NCBI RefSeq assembly: GCF_029892425.1
Contig: NZ_JARXWB010000010.1
Coordinates: 124,001 to 188,000, forward strand
Reading direction: 5' to 3'
Origin: Bradyrhizobium sp. BR13661
GTDB lineage: Bacteria > Pseudomonadota > Alphaproteobacteria > Rhizobiales > Xanthobacteraceae
Length of the DNA stretch: 64,000 bases
Both the position numbers and the translations under genes were made by a program. Of the stretch, positions 39,388-48,441 are shown piece by piece; the first letter of the stretch is position 1; every line of letters starts with the position of its first letter. The notes under the pieces were generated by a model. It was not told the DNA's origin, did no database searches, and saw only the letters and a list, made by a program, of their open reading frames with translations.

Positions 39388-41076
39388 TCAGGCCGCGCGG
39401 ACCGATTCCAGGAACTGCGCGACCTCGACCTTGAGACGGGTGCTGTCGGTCGCGAGCGACTTCGCCGCCGACAGGACTTCGGTCGAGGCCGAGCCGGTCT
39501 CGATCGCGCCGCGCTGCACGTCGGTGATGTTCGACGAGACCTGCTGGGTTCCGACCGAGGCCTGCTGGACGTTGCGCGAAATCTCCTGCGTCGCCGCGCC
39601 CTGCTCCTCCACCGCGGCGGCAATCGCCGCCGACACTTCCGACAGCCGCTCGATGGTACCGCCGATCTCCTGGATGGCGTTGACGGATTCCTGCGTTGCG
39701 GCCTGAATGCCCGAGACCTGCGCCCCGATCTCTCCGGTTGCCTTCGCGGTCTGTTCGGCCAGCGCCTTCACCTCGGAGGCGACGACGGCAAAGCCGCGAC
39801 CGGCCTCGCCTGCGCGCGCCGCCTCGATGGTGGCGTTCAGCGCCAAGAGATTGGTCTGGCCCGCGATGGTGTTGATGAGCTCGACGACGTCGCCGATGCG
39901 GGCGGCCGCCTGCGACAGCTCGTTGACGCGCTCGTTGGTCCGCGACGCCTGTTCGACGGCCTCCGCCGCCATCCGCGCGGAGTCCTGCACGCGGCGGCTG
40001 ATCTCGGTGATGGAGGACGACAGCTCCTCGGAAGCGGATGCCACAGCCTGCACGTTGGTGGATGCTTCCTCGGAAGCGGCGGCGACGACGGTCGCCAGCT
40101 CCTGTCCGCGCCGGGCAGTATTGGTCAGCGTCGACGCCGAGGCCTCGAGCTCGGTCGAGGCCGACGACACGGTCCCAACGACCTCGCCGATCATGGTCTC
40201 GAACTTGCGGGTGATGGCGTCGACGCGGCGGCCACGCTCGATCTTGGCCTCGGCGTCGAGCCTCGCCGCTTCGTCGGCGGCCCGCTTGGCGATCAGCGCT
40301 TCCTTGAAGATCTGGAGCGCGTCCGCCATCGAGCCGATCTCGGTCTTCTCGCCGCGATGCGGCACCTCGGCCGAAAGGTCACCCTCGCCGAGCGACTGCA
40401 TCGGCCTGATGATGGACGCAATGCCCTGAGACACGTCGCGCACGAGGTAGTAAGCCGCGCCGATCGCGATCGCGACCGAGGCGATGATGATGCCGACCAG
40501 CACGCGGAAGATGGTGGCGTAGCTGTCGGCCGCCTGCTTCGTTTCCAGCTCGGCACCGCGATTATTGAGCTCGATATCCTTCGTCAGCAGCGGGTCGGAG
40601 GCCTGCGCCATCTTCGCGACCTTGGTCTGCAGCAGCTCGTTGGCCTCAGTCGGGAATTTGCCGGGGCTCTTGCGCGACAGCGCCATCACGTCCTGCACGC
40701 CGTTCAGATACTCGCCCCAGGCCGTCGTCCATTGCCCGTAAATGGAGCGCTCTTCGGCGGACGTGATCAGCGGCTCATAGACCTTGCGGGTCTGCTCAAT
40801 ACGTTCACGTAGCGAGGCGAGTCGTTTCTCGGCGGCTTCCTTGCCTTCAAGCGTGTCCTGCATCAGATGCAGACGGAGCGCGACGCGCAGCTCGTTGACG
40901 TCGGCCCGGATCGAGCCCAGCGCACGTACGCTCGGCAGCCAACTTTCTGCGATCTCGACGGTGTGAGAATTGATGTTCTGCATCGTGCCGATCGCCACCA
41001 CGCCGACGCCGGCGAGCGAGAGCACGAGGACCGACAATACGGTCAGAAGCTTGAAGACGATCGACAACTTCGACAT
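39388..41076 (-). CDS. Methyl-accepting chemotaxis protein (562 aa)
   Basis: The layout is a TM helix at about residues 8-30, a four-helix-bundle periplasmic domain to about 190, a second TM (VLVGIIIASVAIAIGAAYYL), HAMP, then a long cytoplasmic signalling coiled coil. The hairpin tip contains the core GQTNLLALNATIEAARAGEA and AVVASEVKALAEQTAKATGE, which bind CheA/CheW. ATG at 41076 is preceded by a GTG that could also start. No CheR-binding pentapeptide is seen at the C-terminus (ESVRAA). The ligand is unknown. A related receptor lies upstream on the same strand. Confidence 0.9.
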   Translation of the reverse strand: MSKLSIVFKLLTVLSVLVLSLAGVGVVAIGTMQNINSHTVEIAESWLPSVRALGSIRADVNELRVALRLHLMQDTLEGKEAAEKRLASLRERIEQTRKVYEPLITSAEERSIYGQWTTAWGEYLNGVQDVMALSRKSPGKFPTEANELLQTKVAKMAQASDPLLTKDIELNNRGAELETKQAADSYATIFRVLVGIIIASVAIAIGAAYYLVRDVSQGIASIIRPMQSLGEGDLSAEVPHRGEKTEIGSMADALQIFKEALIAKRAADEAARLDAEAKIERGRRVDAITRKFETMIGEVVGTVSSASTELEASASTLTNTARRGQELATVVAAASEEASTNVQAVASASEELSSSITEISRRVQDSARMAAEAVEQASRTNERVNELSQAAARIGDVVELINTIAGQTNLLALNATIEAARAGEAGRGFAVVASEVKALAEQTAKATGEIGAQVSGIQAATQESVNAIQEIGGTIERLSEVSAAIAAAVEEQGAATQEISRNVQQASVGTQQVSSNITDVQRGAIETGSASTEVLSAAKSLATDSTRLKVEVAQFLESVRAA

Positions 41077-41386
41077 CACGAAAAATCCCGATGAGCTCTA
41101 GACGCACAAATTGGCTGCGCCAAGCCGTCACGACGGACGGCAGGGCGGAGGTCATTCCACCAATGCTGGCTGGTTCTTATCCCGTAGGATTGGAACCATA
41201 ATTGCAAACACCCGTTAACAAGAACCTAGTGCTGATTTGCCGAGCACTAGCTTCCTGCAACCCTTTGTTGCAGTTGCGCCGATATCGCGCCGCACCTCAC
41301 CAGCGCACCGTCGGGCCATCGATACGAACGGCCGTCATGCATCCCGCACGACGGCCGCAAGATCGATCTGGCCTGCGTGATTGGCG
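41077..41386. other. Intergenic gap between the two chemotaxis receptor genes
   Basis: About 310 bp without a gene. Two inverted repeats are visible: CTGCAA-N7-TTGCAG around 41256-41274 and GGCCGTC...GACGGCC around 41330-41355. The second lies just past the upstream receptor gene and could be a weak terminator, although no U-tract follows. The downstream receptor promoter should be here but is not obvious. Confidence 0.4.
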
Positions 41387-43117
41387 TCAGGCAGCCCGCA
41401 CTGTGCCCAGGAACTTGCCGACCTCGAGCTTCAGCCGGTTGCTGTCGCCGGACAGCGACTGCGCTGCCGACAGCACCTGCGACGATGCCGAGCCGGTCTC
41501 GCTGGCGCCGCGCTGCACGTCGGCGATGTTGGACGACACCTGATGGGTGCCCTCAGCCGCCTGCTGCACGTTGCGGGAAATCTCCTGCGTGGCGGCACCC
41601 TGCTCCTCGACAGCGGCGGCGATGGTCGAGGAGATCTCCGAGAGCTTTTCGATGGTGTCGCTGATGTCCTTGATCGCGCCGACCGAATGCTCGGTCGCGG
41701 CCTGGATGCCGGCGATCTGCTGGCCGATCTCGCCGGTCGCCTTTGCGGTCTGCTCGGCCAGAGCCTTCACTTCGGATGCAACCACCGCAAATCCGCGGCC
41801 GGCCTCGCCGGCGCGCGCGGCCTCGATCGTGGCGTTGAGTGCCAGAAGGTTGGTCTGGCCGGCGATCGTATTGATCAACTCGACGACGTCGCCGATCCGT
41901 GTTGCCGCCTTGGACAATTCGCTGACGCGCTCGGTCGTGTTGCGGGCCTGGCCGACCGCCTCACTCGCCACGCGCGCGGATTCCTGCACCTGGCGGCTGA
42001 TCTCGGTGATCGAAGACGACAGCTCTTCGGTCGCCGAGGCAACCGACTGCACGTTGGTGGAGGCCTCTTCGGAGGCAGCGGCGACCATCGTGGCAAGCCC
42101 CTGCCCGCGCTCGGCAGTCGAAGTCAACGTAGAGGCAGACGCCTCGAGCTCGGTCGCGGCTGAAGATACGGTCTCGACGATCTCGCCGATCGCCGATTCG
42201 AAGCTATCGGCTAGCTTGTGCATCTCGGCCTTGCGCTTCGCTGTCGCGGCCAGGTCCTGCCTGATCTTGGCCTCGGCTTCGTCTCGGGCCTTCTGTTCGG
42301 AGGCGATCTTGAACTTCTCGACGGCCGCTGCAACACCGCCGACCTCGTCCTTGCGGCCGAGACCCGGCAGCACGACGGAGAAGTCGCCGCCGGCGAGCTT
42401 GTCCATGGCGACGGTCAACGCACGGATCGGGCGGGCGATGGTGAAAAAGGACATCAGCCAGGAGCCGAGGAGAACGATCATGGCAAATGCGCCGATGACC
42501 ATCCCGGTTTGCTCGCTCGTTGCCATCTCAAGCACGGAGACGGCGATGTCTTCCTCGCCCTTGTGCTTTGCCAGATCGGCGATCTCATTTGTGACCTGGT
42601 CCATCTCGCCTGCGATCGGCAGCGTCCCTTCGCGAACGAGGCGTGCAGCCTCTTCGGCGAGCTGCGTGACGCGCGCGGCGTCCGAGCCCGCGGCGATAGC
42701 CTCGCCGCGAACCGCTGCGACCTGCTGGCCGGCTTTAAGATAATCGGCACCGAGAGTCTTGAGCTCCTCCATACGCGCCCGGTTTTCCGGCAGCAGCGAG
42801 AGTTTCAGCATCGCATCGGTGACTTTGGTCAGCGTGCCCATGCGTTCGACCAGGGCATCGCCGGCCTTTTTCAGCTCGGCCGCATGACTGGCGAGCCGCA
42901 GGTCCCGCACGGCGAGCTGCATGCTTCGCGCCGCAAGCTTGGCTTCCACCGCATCGCGCGCCAGTTCCAGCTGCACGAGCGCGGCCTGGCTGGTACGACG
43001 CACATTGCCGTTTCCGACGATCTGGCTCACGATCATGGAAAGGACCAATAGGACACCGAACGCCGACGCGACCGCCAGCTTGGTCCCGATCCGCAAATTC
43101 TGAATGAGGCTCAACAT
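41387..43117 (-). CDS. Methyl-accepting chemotaxis protein (576 aa)
   Basis: TM1 (LAVASAFGVLLVLSMIVSQIV) is followed by a helical periplasmic sensor domain to about residue 185. TM2 (GMVIGAFAMIVLLGSWLMSF), HAMP (IRALTVAMDKLAGGDFSVVLP) and the signalling domain come next. The stretch from RIGDVVELINT to ATGEIG is identical in protein sequence to that of the neighbouring receptor, while the sensor domains differ; this suggests duplication or gene conversion. The ATG at 43117 is chosen because GGAGGA lies nine bases upstream; the frame could extend to 43189 without such a site. Confidence 0.9.
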   Translation of the reverse strand: MLSLIQNLRIGTKLAVASAFGVLLVLSMIVSQIVGNGNVRRTSQAALVQLELARDAVEAKLAARSMQLAVRDLRLASHAAELKKAGDALVERMGTLTKVTDAMLKLSLLPENRARMEELKTLGADYLKAGQQVAAVRGEAIAAGSDAARVTQLAEEAARLVREGTLPIAGEMDQVTNEIADLAKHKGEEDIAVSVLEMATSEQTGMVIGAFAMIVLLGSWLMSFFTIARPIRALTVAMDKLAGGDFSVVLPGLGRKDEVGGVAAAVEKFKIASEQKARDEAEAKIRQDLAATAKRKAEMHKLADSFESAIGEIVETVSSAATELEASASTLTSTAERGQGLATMVAAASEEASTNVQSVASATEELSSSITEISRQVQESARVASEAVGQARNTTERVSELSKAATRIGDVVELINTIAGQTNLLALNATIEAARAGEAGRGFAVVASEVKALAEQTAKATGEIGQQIAGIQAATEHSVGAIKDISDTIEKLSEISSTIAAAVEEQGAATQEISRNVQQAAEGTHQVSSNIADVQRGASETGSASSQVLSAAQSLSGDSNRLKLEVGKFLGTVRAA

Positions 43118-43380
43118 GGGCACGCTTCCTCCGGGAATGCGCAGCCAAGTCTTTGTCGGCTGCCCTCGGCGTTGATCGCCCTTGCCCAAAAAATGAGCGC
43201 CTGTTGTTCCGATTTGGTTAACAGCAAATTCCGGGTAAATACGGGATTTCGATCAAAAGGCCGGCAAAACAAGCACGTAGCGCGCGCTTAACAAGTTAAC
43301 CACACGCGCTGGTCGGAGTTGCGCCGTCCGAGGCTCTCTCGACGAGAGACGGACACCTAGAAGGCGCGCTGGCGCTTTCG

Positions 43381-43641
43381 TCAGCGCCTGTCCGCACTCT
43401 TATCGCTGCAGCAGACGGCCTCGCTGACCAGGCTGACGCGAAAGACCTGCTCCTTGTTTTCGTCGAGCAGCTCCATGCTCCACTTCGCATTCGGCTTCAG
43501 ATTGCGGGCGATGCTGCCGAGCAGGTTGGCGCAGACCTCGGTCATCTCGGTCCAGGCCGCGGCGCGATCCTCGAACTCGTACGGCTGGTCGGCGGCACCG
43601 GAATAGCGACCGGTGCTGATGCGAAAGAAATACAGCGACAT
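43381..43641 (-). CDS. DUF6894-like small protein (86 aa)
   Basis: A small single-domain protein starting MSLYFFRISTGRYSG, then FEDRAAAWTEMTEVCANLLG and WSMELLDENKEQVFRVSLVSEAV. The pattern of an N-terminal YFF strand, an Asp/Glu-rich loop, one amphipathic helix and a final strand pair is that of DUF6894 proteins, which are abundant in Bradyrhizobium and of unknown function. The inner ATG at 43641 gives the family N-terminus; 18 basic residues upstream are not conserved-looking. Confidence 0.75.
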   Translation of the reverse strand: MSLYFFRISTGRYSGAADQPYEFEDRAAAWTEMTEVCANLLGSIARNLKPNAKWSMELLDENKEQVFRVSLVSEAVCCSDKSADRR

Positions 43642-43806
43642 TTTTTTACTCTTGCGTAGGGCCGCCTCCCGGCCGTTGCGCAAGCTGCGGCGCAAGTCGC
43701 TACCAACGCATAAAAACCGCGGGCCGTATGATTACGGCGCCACGGCTTTGCCGTGCGGTGCATTCGTCAAGAACAGGTAAATTGCCGCGCGGTTTCGCGC
43801 TTGTCG

Positions 43807-44421
43807 TTACTCGGTCGAGCGGCGCAGGTCCAGCGGACCTTCGTTCCTCGAATCCGATTTGGGCTCGGACTTCACTTCCGCCTTCACCGGTTCGATCCGG
43901 CTGCTCTCGACCCGCGGCGTCTCGACACGCGCGGCGACCTCGGTGCTCGGTGCGTTGACCGAACCGGTCTGCTCCGGCGCGCGCAGCGAGCGCGGCCGCG
44001 CAACGGCACGCGCCATCAGCATCTGGTTGCCGCCCTGATGATGGAAGTCGCAATAGGCAAAGCCCATGCCCGAGACGGAGCCGCGGAAGCTGCGATCATC
44101 GGTCTTCTCAAGGTTGAAACAAGGCTCGAACGGAATGCCCTTGATCGAGGCGCAGACGTTCTGGCCGCGGATCTGGAGCGTGTTGCCCGGCAGACGGAGA
44201 TGGCGCACCGGGCCGGAGCCCGAGAATTGCACCGCGCCGGCGGCGCCGAGATCGTCGAGGATACGGCCTGCACCGCGGGTGCCGTCGAAACACGTGAAGG
44301 CGAACACTTTGCCTGCGACGAAGCGGCGTGCCTCGTCCGCATTCATACTCCCGGCCAAGGCGATAGCCGGCGCAAACGTCACGACTGCCGTGACAGCCCC
44401 CAACACGATACGCGCAAGCAT
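43807..44421 (-). CDS. Secreted/periplasmic hypothetical protein (204 aa)
   Basis: A signal peptide (MLARIVLGAVTAVVTFAPAIALAG, cleavage near ALA-G) precedes a compact domain with four cysteines (FTCFDG, NVCASIKG, PFEPCFN, AYCDFHH) that may form disulfides. A disordered C-terminal tail rich in Glu, Val, Arg and Pro follows (about 145-204). No known domain recognised. It stands alone between the DUF6894-like gene and acuI on the same strand. Confidence 0.65.
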   Translation of the reverse strand: MLARIVLGAVTAVVTFAPAIALAGSMNADEARRFVAGKVFAFTCFDGTRGAGRILDDLGAAGAVQFSGSGPVRHLRLPGNTLQIRGQNVCASIKGIPFEPCFNLEKTDDRSFRGSVSGMGFAYCDFHHQGGNQMLMARAVARPRSLRAPEQTGSVNAPSTEVAARVETPRVESSRIEPVKAEVKSEPKSDSRNEGPLDLRRSTE

Positions 44422-44533
44422 GCTCTACTCCGAACCAACCCCGCAGCGGGCGATGCCTTATCTCTTTACCCGCTGCTTACCATACTAACCATGGCGACAT
44501 TGAAGCAGCTTGGTTGGTAAAGTCTGAACGCCG

Positions 44534-45520
44534 TTAGACAATTTTTACCACGATGCGGCCGCGGACCTGGCCGGCCAGGATTTTCGCGCCCCATTCAGTA
44601 ACCTGGTCGAGCGAAATTTCCGTAGTGATTTCAGCCAGTTTCGTTCGATCGAGGTCGGAGGCGAGACGCTGCCAGGCAGCTTTTCGCGGCTCAATCGGGC
44701 ACATCACGGAATCGATGCCGAGAAGGCACACCCCGCGCAAAATGAAGGGTGCGACAGAAGACGGCAGGTCCATGCCGGCCGCGAGGCCGCAAGCGGCGAT
44801 GGCGCCACCGTACTTGGTCATCGACAGCAGATTCGCGAGCGTGGTCGAGCCGACGCTGTCGACGCCGCCTGCCCAGCGCTCCTTGGCCAGTGGCTTTGCG
44901 GGCGCCGACAATTCATTGCGGTCGATCACCTCGGCAGCACCCAGGCTCTTCAGGTAGTCGGCCTCGGAGGCACGGCCGGTCGAGGCGATGACGTGATAGC
45001 CGAGCCAGGAGAGCACAGCGGTCGCGACCGAACCGACGCCGCCGGCTGCGCCTGTGACCACCACGGGGCCGCTCTTCGGCGAGACGCCATGCTTCTCCAG
45101 CGCCAGCACGGACAGCATCGCGGTGAAGCCGGCAGTACCGATCGCCATCGCGTCACGTGCGGAGAGGCCCTGCGGCAGGGCGACGAGCCAGTCGCCCTTC
45201 ACCCGCGCCTTCTCGGCATAGGCGCCGAGATGGGTCTCGCCCATGCCCCAGCCGGTGCAAACGACCTTGTCGCCCGCCTTCCATTGCGGATGGGAGGAGG
45301 CTTCGACCGTGCCGGCGAAATCGATGCCGGCGATCATCGGGAAGCGGCGCACCACCGGCGCCTTACCTGTCAGCGCGAGGCCGTCCTTGTAGTTCAGCGT
45401 CGACCATTCCACGCGGACGGTGACGTCGCCCTCCATCAGCTCGGCTTCGTCGAACTGCGTAAGCGCGGCAGTGGTGCCCTTGTCCGCCTTGTCGATCCGG
45501 ATCGCCTTGAATGTGGCCAC
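44534..45520 (-). CDS. acuI: Acrylyl-CoA reductase, AcuI/YhdH family (328 aa)
   Basis: An MDR-superfamily NADPH-dependent reductase without zinc ligands. It has EWSTLNYKDGLALTGKAPVV, PMIAGIDFAGTVE, the nucleotide motif VVVTGAAGGVGSVA and STGRASEADYLKSLGAAEVIDR. AcuI converts the toxic intermediate acryloyl-CoA to propionyl-CoA. A GTG start at 45520 has GGGAG seven bases upstream. It follows the MFS gene on the same strand by 40 bp, so co-transcription is likely. Confidence 0.88.
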   Translation of the reverse strand: MATFKAIRIDKADKGTTAALTQFDEAELMEGDVTVRVEWSTLNYKDGLALTGKAPVVRRFPMIAGIDFAGTVEASSHPQWKAGDKVVCTGWGMGETHLGAYAEKARVKGDWLVALPQGLSARDAMAIGTAGFTAMLSVLALEKHGVSPKSGPVVVTGAAGGVGSVATAVLSWLGYHVIASTGRASEADYLKSLGAAEVIDRNELSAPAKPLAKERWAGGVDSVGSTTLANLLSMTKYGGAIAACGLAAGMDLPSSVAPFILRGVCLLGIDSVMCPIEPRKAAWQRLASDLDRTKLAEITTEISLDQVTEWGAKILAGQVRGRIVVKIV

Positions 45521-45560
45521 GGCTGAACTCCCTGACTTGTTTCAGGCGATGTTTAGCCGA

Positions 45561-46805
45561 TCAGGCAGGCTGTGCAACCGCTCGTGCGACCGGCTTCTCC
45601 ACGATCGGAAGATTGATCAGCGCCGAGAGCACGCCGAACAGGATCGAGAGCCACCAGATCGGCGTATAGGAACCGAACTTCTCGAACACGATGCCCCCCA
45701 GCCAGACGCCGAGGAAGCCGCCAACCTGATGGCTGACGAAGGCAAAGCCATAGAGTGTGGCCAACCAGCGCGTGCCGAACATCAGCGCCACCAGCGCCGA
45801 GGTCGGCGGCACCGTCGACAACCAGGTGAGGCCGGAGACCGCGCCGAACGCGATCGCCGACAACGGCGTGATCGGGAACGAGATGAAGGCAAGCGTCGCC
45901 AGCGCGCGGGTGAAATAGATGGCGGAGAGGATGTAGCGCTTCGGCAGCGAATTCTGGAGATAGCCGACGGTCAGCGAGCCCATGATGTTGAACAGGCCGA
46001 TCGCCGCGATCACCCAGCCGCCGGTTTGCGTCGAGATGCCGCGGTCGACGAGGAAGGCCGGCAGATGCACGGTGATGAAGGCAAGCTGGAATCCGCAGGT
46101 GAAGAAGCCGAGCACCAGCAGCACATAGGAGCGATGGCCGAAGGCTTCGGCAAGCGCCCTGGTGATGGTCTGCTCATCCGCAGCTGCTGAACTGGCCGTG
46201 TTCGTAACCGGAGGCGTCGAGATGGCGAGCGCCAGCGGGATGATCAGCAGCATCAGGAAGCCGAACACGGTGAGCGCCTGCTGCCAGCCGAAATTGTCGA
46301 TCAGCGCCACGCCGATCGGTGCGAACAGGAACTGTCCGAGCGAGCCCGCCGCGGTGCCGGCACCAAGCGCGAGGCCACGCTTCTCGAGCGGCAAAAGCTT
46401 CGTGAATGCGGACAGCACCAGGTTGAACGAGCAGCCGGCAAGGCCGAAGCCGACCATCACGCCCGCGCCGATGTTGAGCGACAAAGGCGTCGAGGAGTAG
46501 CGCATCAGCAAGAGGCCGCCGGCATAGAGCAGCGCGCCGACGCACATCACGCGGTACAGGCCGAAGCGATCGGCGATCGCGCCGGCGAACGGCTGGCCCA
46601 ATCCCCACAAAAGATTCTGAAAGGCGATGGCGAGACCGAACACGTCGCGGCCCCAGGCGAATTCTTGGCTCATCGGCTGCACGAAGAAACCCAGCGCCGA
46701 GCGCGGGCCGAAGCCGAGCATGCCGATCGCGCAGCCGCAGAGGATGATGACTCCAGGGGTACGCCAGTTGGAGGAACGAGGGAGTTCGCCCGCTTGAATC
46801 GACAT
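45561..46805 (-). CDS. MFS transporter, oxalate/formate antiporter-like (414 aa)
   Basis: About 12 membrane helices; the loop FAGAIADRFGLYRV after helix 2 is MFS motif A. The GFGPRSALGFFVQPMSQEFAWGRDVFGLA block resembles the monocarboxylate/oxalate-formate group. The ATG at 46805 follows GAGGAAA; an ATG 12 bases upstream is less well placed. It lies upstream of acuI on the same strand, which would suit uptake of a short organic acid. This is inference. Confidence 0.85.
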   Translation of the reverse strand: MSIQAGELPRSSNWRTPGVIILCGCAIGMLGFGPRSALGFFVQPMSQEFAWGRDVFGLAIAFQNLLWGLGQPFAGAIADRFGLYRVMCVGALLYAGGLLLMRYSSTPLSLNIGAGVMVGFGLAGCSFNLVLSAFTKLLPLEKRGLALGAGTAAGSLGQFLFAPIGVALIDNFGWQQALTVFGFLMLLIIPLALAISTPPVTNTASSAAADEQTITRALAEAFGHRSYVLLVLGFFTCGFQLAFITVHLPAFLVDRGISTQTGGWVIAAIGLFNIMGSLTVGYLQNSLPKRYILSAIYFTRALATLAFISFPITPLSAIAFGAVSGLTWLSTVPPTSALVALMFGTRWLATLYGFAFVSHQVGGFLGVWLGGIVFEKFGSYTPIWWLSILFGVLSALINLPIVEKPVARAVAQPA

Positions 46806-46943
46806 GGGTTTCCTCATCGTTCTTGGCGGATCCGGAATAGGCAGCCGCGAACCAGCCGTTTAATGCAAATGCATGAAAATCCCAAGTCGAAAGTGATTGC
46901 ATTCCAGGAAGGGCTTTTGCGGGAGCATTGCGTTTCACGGCGG

Positions 46944-46975
46944 CCTCCCCTTGACCTCCCCTTGACCTCCCCTTG
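46944..46975. repeat. 11-bp tandem repeat, three copies
   Basis: CCTCCCCTTGA occurs three times in a row, the last copy incomplete at its final base. It lies in the 361-bp gap between the divergent MFS and nadA genes, upstream of the nadA operators. Slippage on a pyrimidine-rich strand is the simplest explanation. Confidence 0.7.
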
Positions 46976-47051
46976 CGCGTGGAAAGCGCGACTTGACGGG
47001 AATGTGTGCGACGAGACCTAGCGGTCTTATCGAACCTGTGTTATTTTGATT

Positions 47052-47066
47052 TACTCATATTGAGTA
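47052..47066. promoter_or_regulatory. Candidate NadQ operator 1 upstream of nadA
   Basis: TACTCA-TAT-TGAGTA is a perfect 6-3-6 palindrome. A second copy with one mismatch lies 75 bp downstream. The placement before nadA and the Nudix-type regulator in the window support an NAD-responsive operator. Confidence 0.6.
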
Positions 47067-47122
47067 TATCTAAGTCCCACTGAAATCCGCCCCGGCCCCT
47101 CGGCCGGATTTCTCTGGCACCA

Positions 47123-47146
47123 TATATACTCATATTGAGCATATAT
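47123..47146. promoter_or_regulatory. Candidate NadQ operator 2 upstream of nadA
   Basis: ATATACTCATATTGAGCATA holds TACTCA-TAT-TGAGCA flanked on both sides by TATA tracts, extending the dyad to about 23 bp. It ends 20 bases before the nadA start codon, so a bound repressor would cover the likely transcription start or ribosome site. Confidence 0.62.
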
Positions 47147-47166
47147 AACTCATGCGGGAGGCTTCG

Positions 47167-48270
47167 ATGCCGATCACTGGAATTTACGGCCCTGACGATT
47201 TCGCCAACCGGCCCAAGGGCCAATCAGCAGCCACCCTGGTCGCTCCGGCGCGAACCGGGCCGACGCTGCCGCGCCCCTCGCTTGAATGGACCAGCGAAGT
47301 CGAGCGCGCCACCGCGCCCATCTATGAGCGCGTCAAGCATGTGATCCCGCCGATCGAATGGCCGCTGATGGCGCCGACGATCCACGCGATCAACCAGCTC
47401 AAGCGCAAACGCAACGCGGTGATCCTCGCCCACAATTACCAGGCGCCGGAGATCTTCCATGGCGTCGCAGACATCGGCGGCGATTCACTGCAGCTCGCGG
47501 TCGAGGCCACCAAGGTGAAAGCCGATATCATCGTTCAGTGCGGCGTGCATTTCATGGCGGAGACGTCAAAGCTGCTCAATCCAGACAAGACGGTGCTGAT
47601 CCCGGATTCACGCGCCGGCTGCTCGCTTGCGGCCAGCATCACCGGTGCCGATGTGCGCCTGCTCCGCGAGAAATTTCCCGGCGTGCCCATCGTCGCCTAT
47701 GTCAACACGTCGGCGGAAGTGAAGGCCGAGGTCGATATCTGCTGCACCTCGTCAAACGCCGTGCAGGTGGTGGAGAGCCTCAACGCGCCAACCGTGATCT
47801 TCCTGCCTGATCGTTATCTCGCCACTTATGTCGCCTCGAAGACCAACGTCAAAATCATCGCCTGGAAAGGCGCGTGCGAAGTGCACGAGCGTTTTACCGG
47901 CGACGAGCTGCGCGCCTTCCGCGACGCCGATCCCTCAGTGCAGATCATCGCCCATCCCGAATGTCCGCCTGACGTGCTGGCGGAAGCCGACTTCACCGGC
48001 TCGACCGCACACATGATCAACTGGGTGCGCGAGCGGCGGCCGAAACGCCTGGTGATGATCACGGAATGCTCGATGGCCGACAATGTCCGCGCCGAGCTGC
48101 CCGACGTCGAGATGCTGCGCCCCTGCAATCTCTGCCCGCACATGAAGCGCATCACGCTGCCCAACATCCTGGAGAGCCTGCTGACGCTCGGCGATGAAGT
48201 CACGATCGATCCGGCGCTTGCGGAGCGGGCCCGGCGCTCGGTCGAGCGGATGATCAATCTGAAGAATTGA
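47167..48270 (+). CDS. nadA: Quinolinate synthase NadA (367 aa)
   Basis: It condenses iminoaspartate with dihydroxyacetone phosphate to quinolinate, using a 4Fe-4S cluster. Conserved blocks are ILAHNYQAPEIFHGVADIGGDSLQLA, the cluster Cys in PDSRAGCSLA, a middle cysteine region (DICCTSSNA / KGACEVHERF) and the C-terminal CNLCPHMK. The ATG at 47167 follows GGGAGG by five bases; an ATG at 47152 lacks such a site. It opens the nadABC cluster and is preceded by two palindromic operators. Confidence 0.95.
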   Translation: MPITGIYGPDDFANRPKGQSAATLVAPARTGPTLPRPSLEWTSEVERATAPIYERVKHVIPPIEWPLMAPTIHAINQLKRKRNAVILAHNYQAPEIFHGVADIGGDSLQLAVEATKVKADIIVQCGVHFMAETSKLLNPDKTVLIPDSRAGCSLAASITGADVRLLREKFPGVPIVAYVNTSAEVKAEVDICCTSSNAVQVVESLNAPTVIFLPDRYLATYVASKTNVKIIAWKGACEVHERFTGDELRAFRDADPSVQIIAHPECPPDVLAEADFTGSTAHMINWVRERRPKRLVMITECSMADNVRAELPDVEMLRPCNLCPHMKRITLPNILESLLTLGDEVTIDPALAERARRSVERMINLKN

Positions 48271-48297
48271 GGGCGAGTCGCTGCAACACCCACAGTG

Positions 48298-48419
48298 TCG
48301 TCCCGGCGCAGGCCGGGACCCATAACCACAGGGAGATGTGGTTGCGAAGAACAGCGTTACACAGCTCCGCAAACCAACAACTGCTGCGGAGTATGGGTCC
48401 CGGCCTTCGCCGGGACGAC
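48298..48419. repeat. Palindromic intergenic element inside the nad cluster
   Basis: TCGTCCCGGCGCAGGCCGGG and CCCGGCCTTCGCCGGGACGA are inverted copies at the ends, each able to fold alone. The element fills most of the 171-bp nadA-nadB gap. It may attenuate or process the message between the first two genes. Confidence 0.7.
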
Positions 48420-48441
48420 AGCTGAGAACTTGGAGAGAGTT

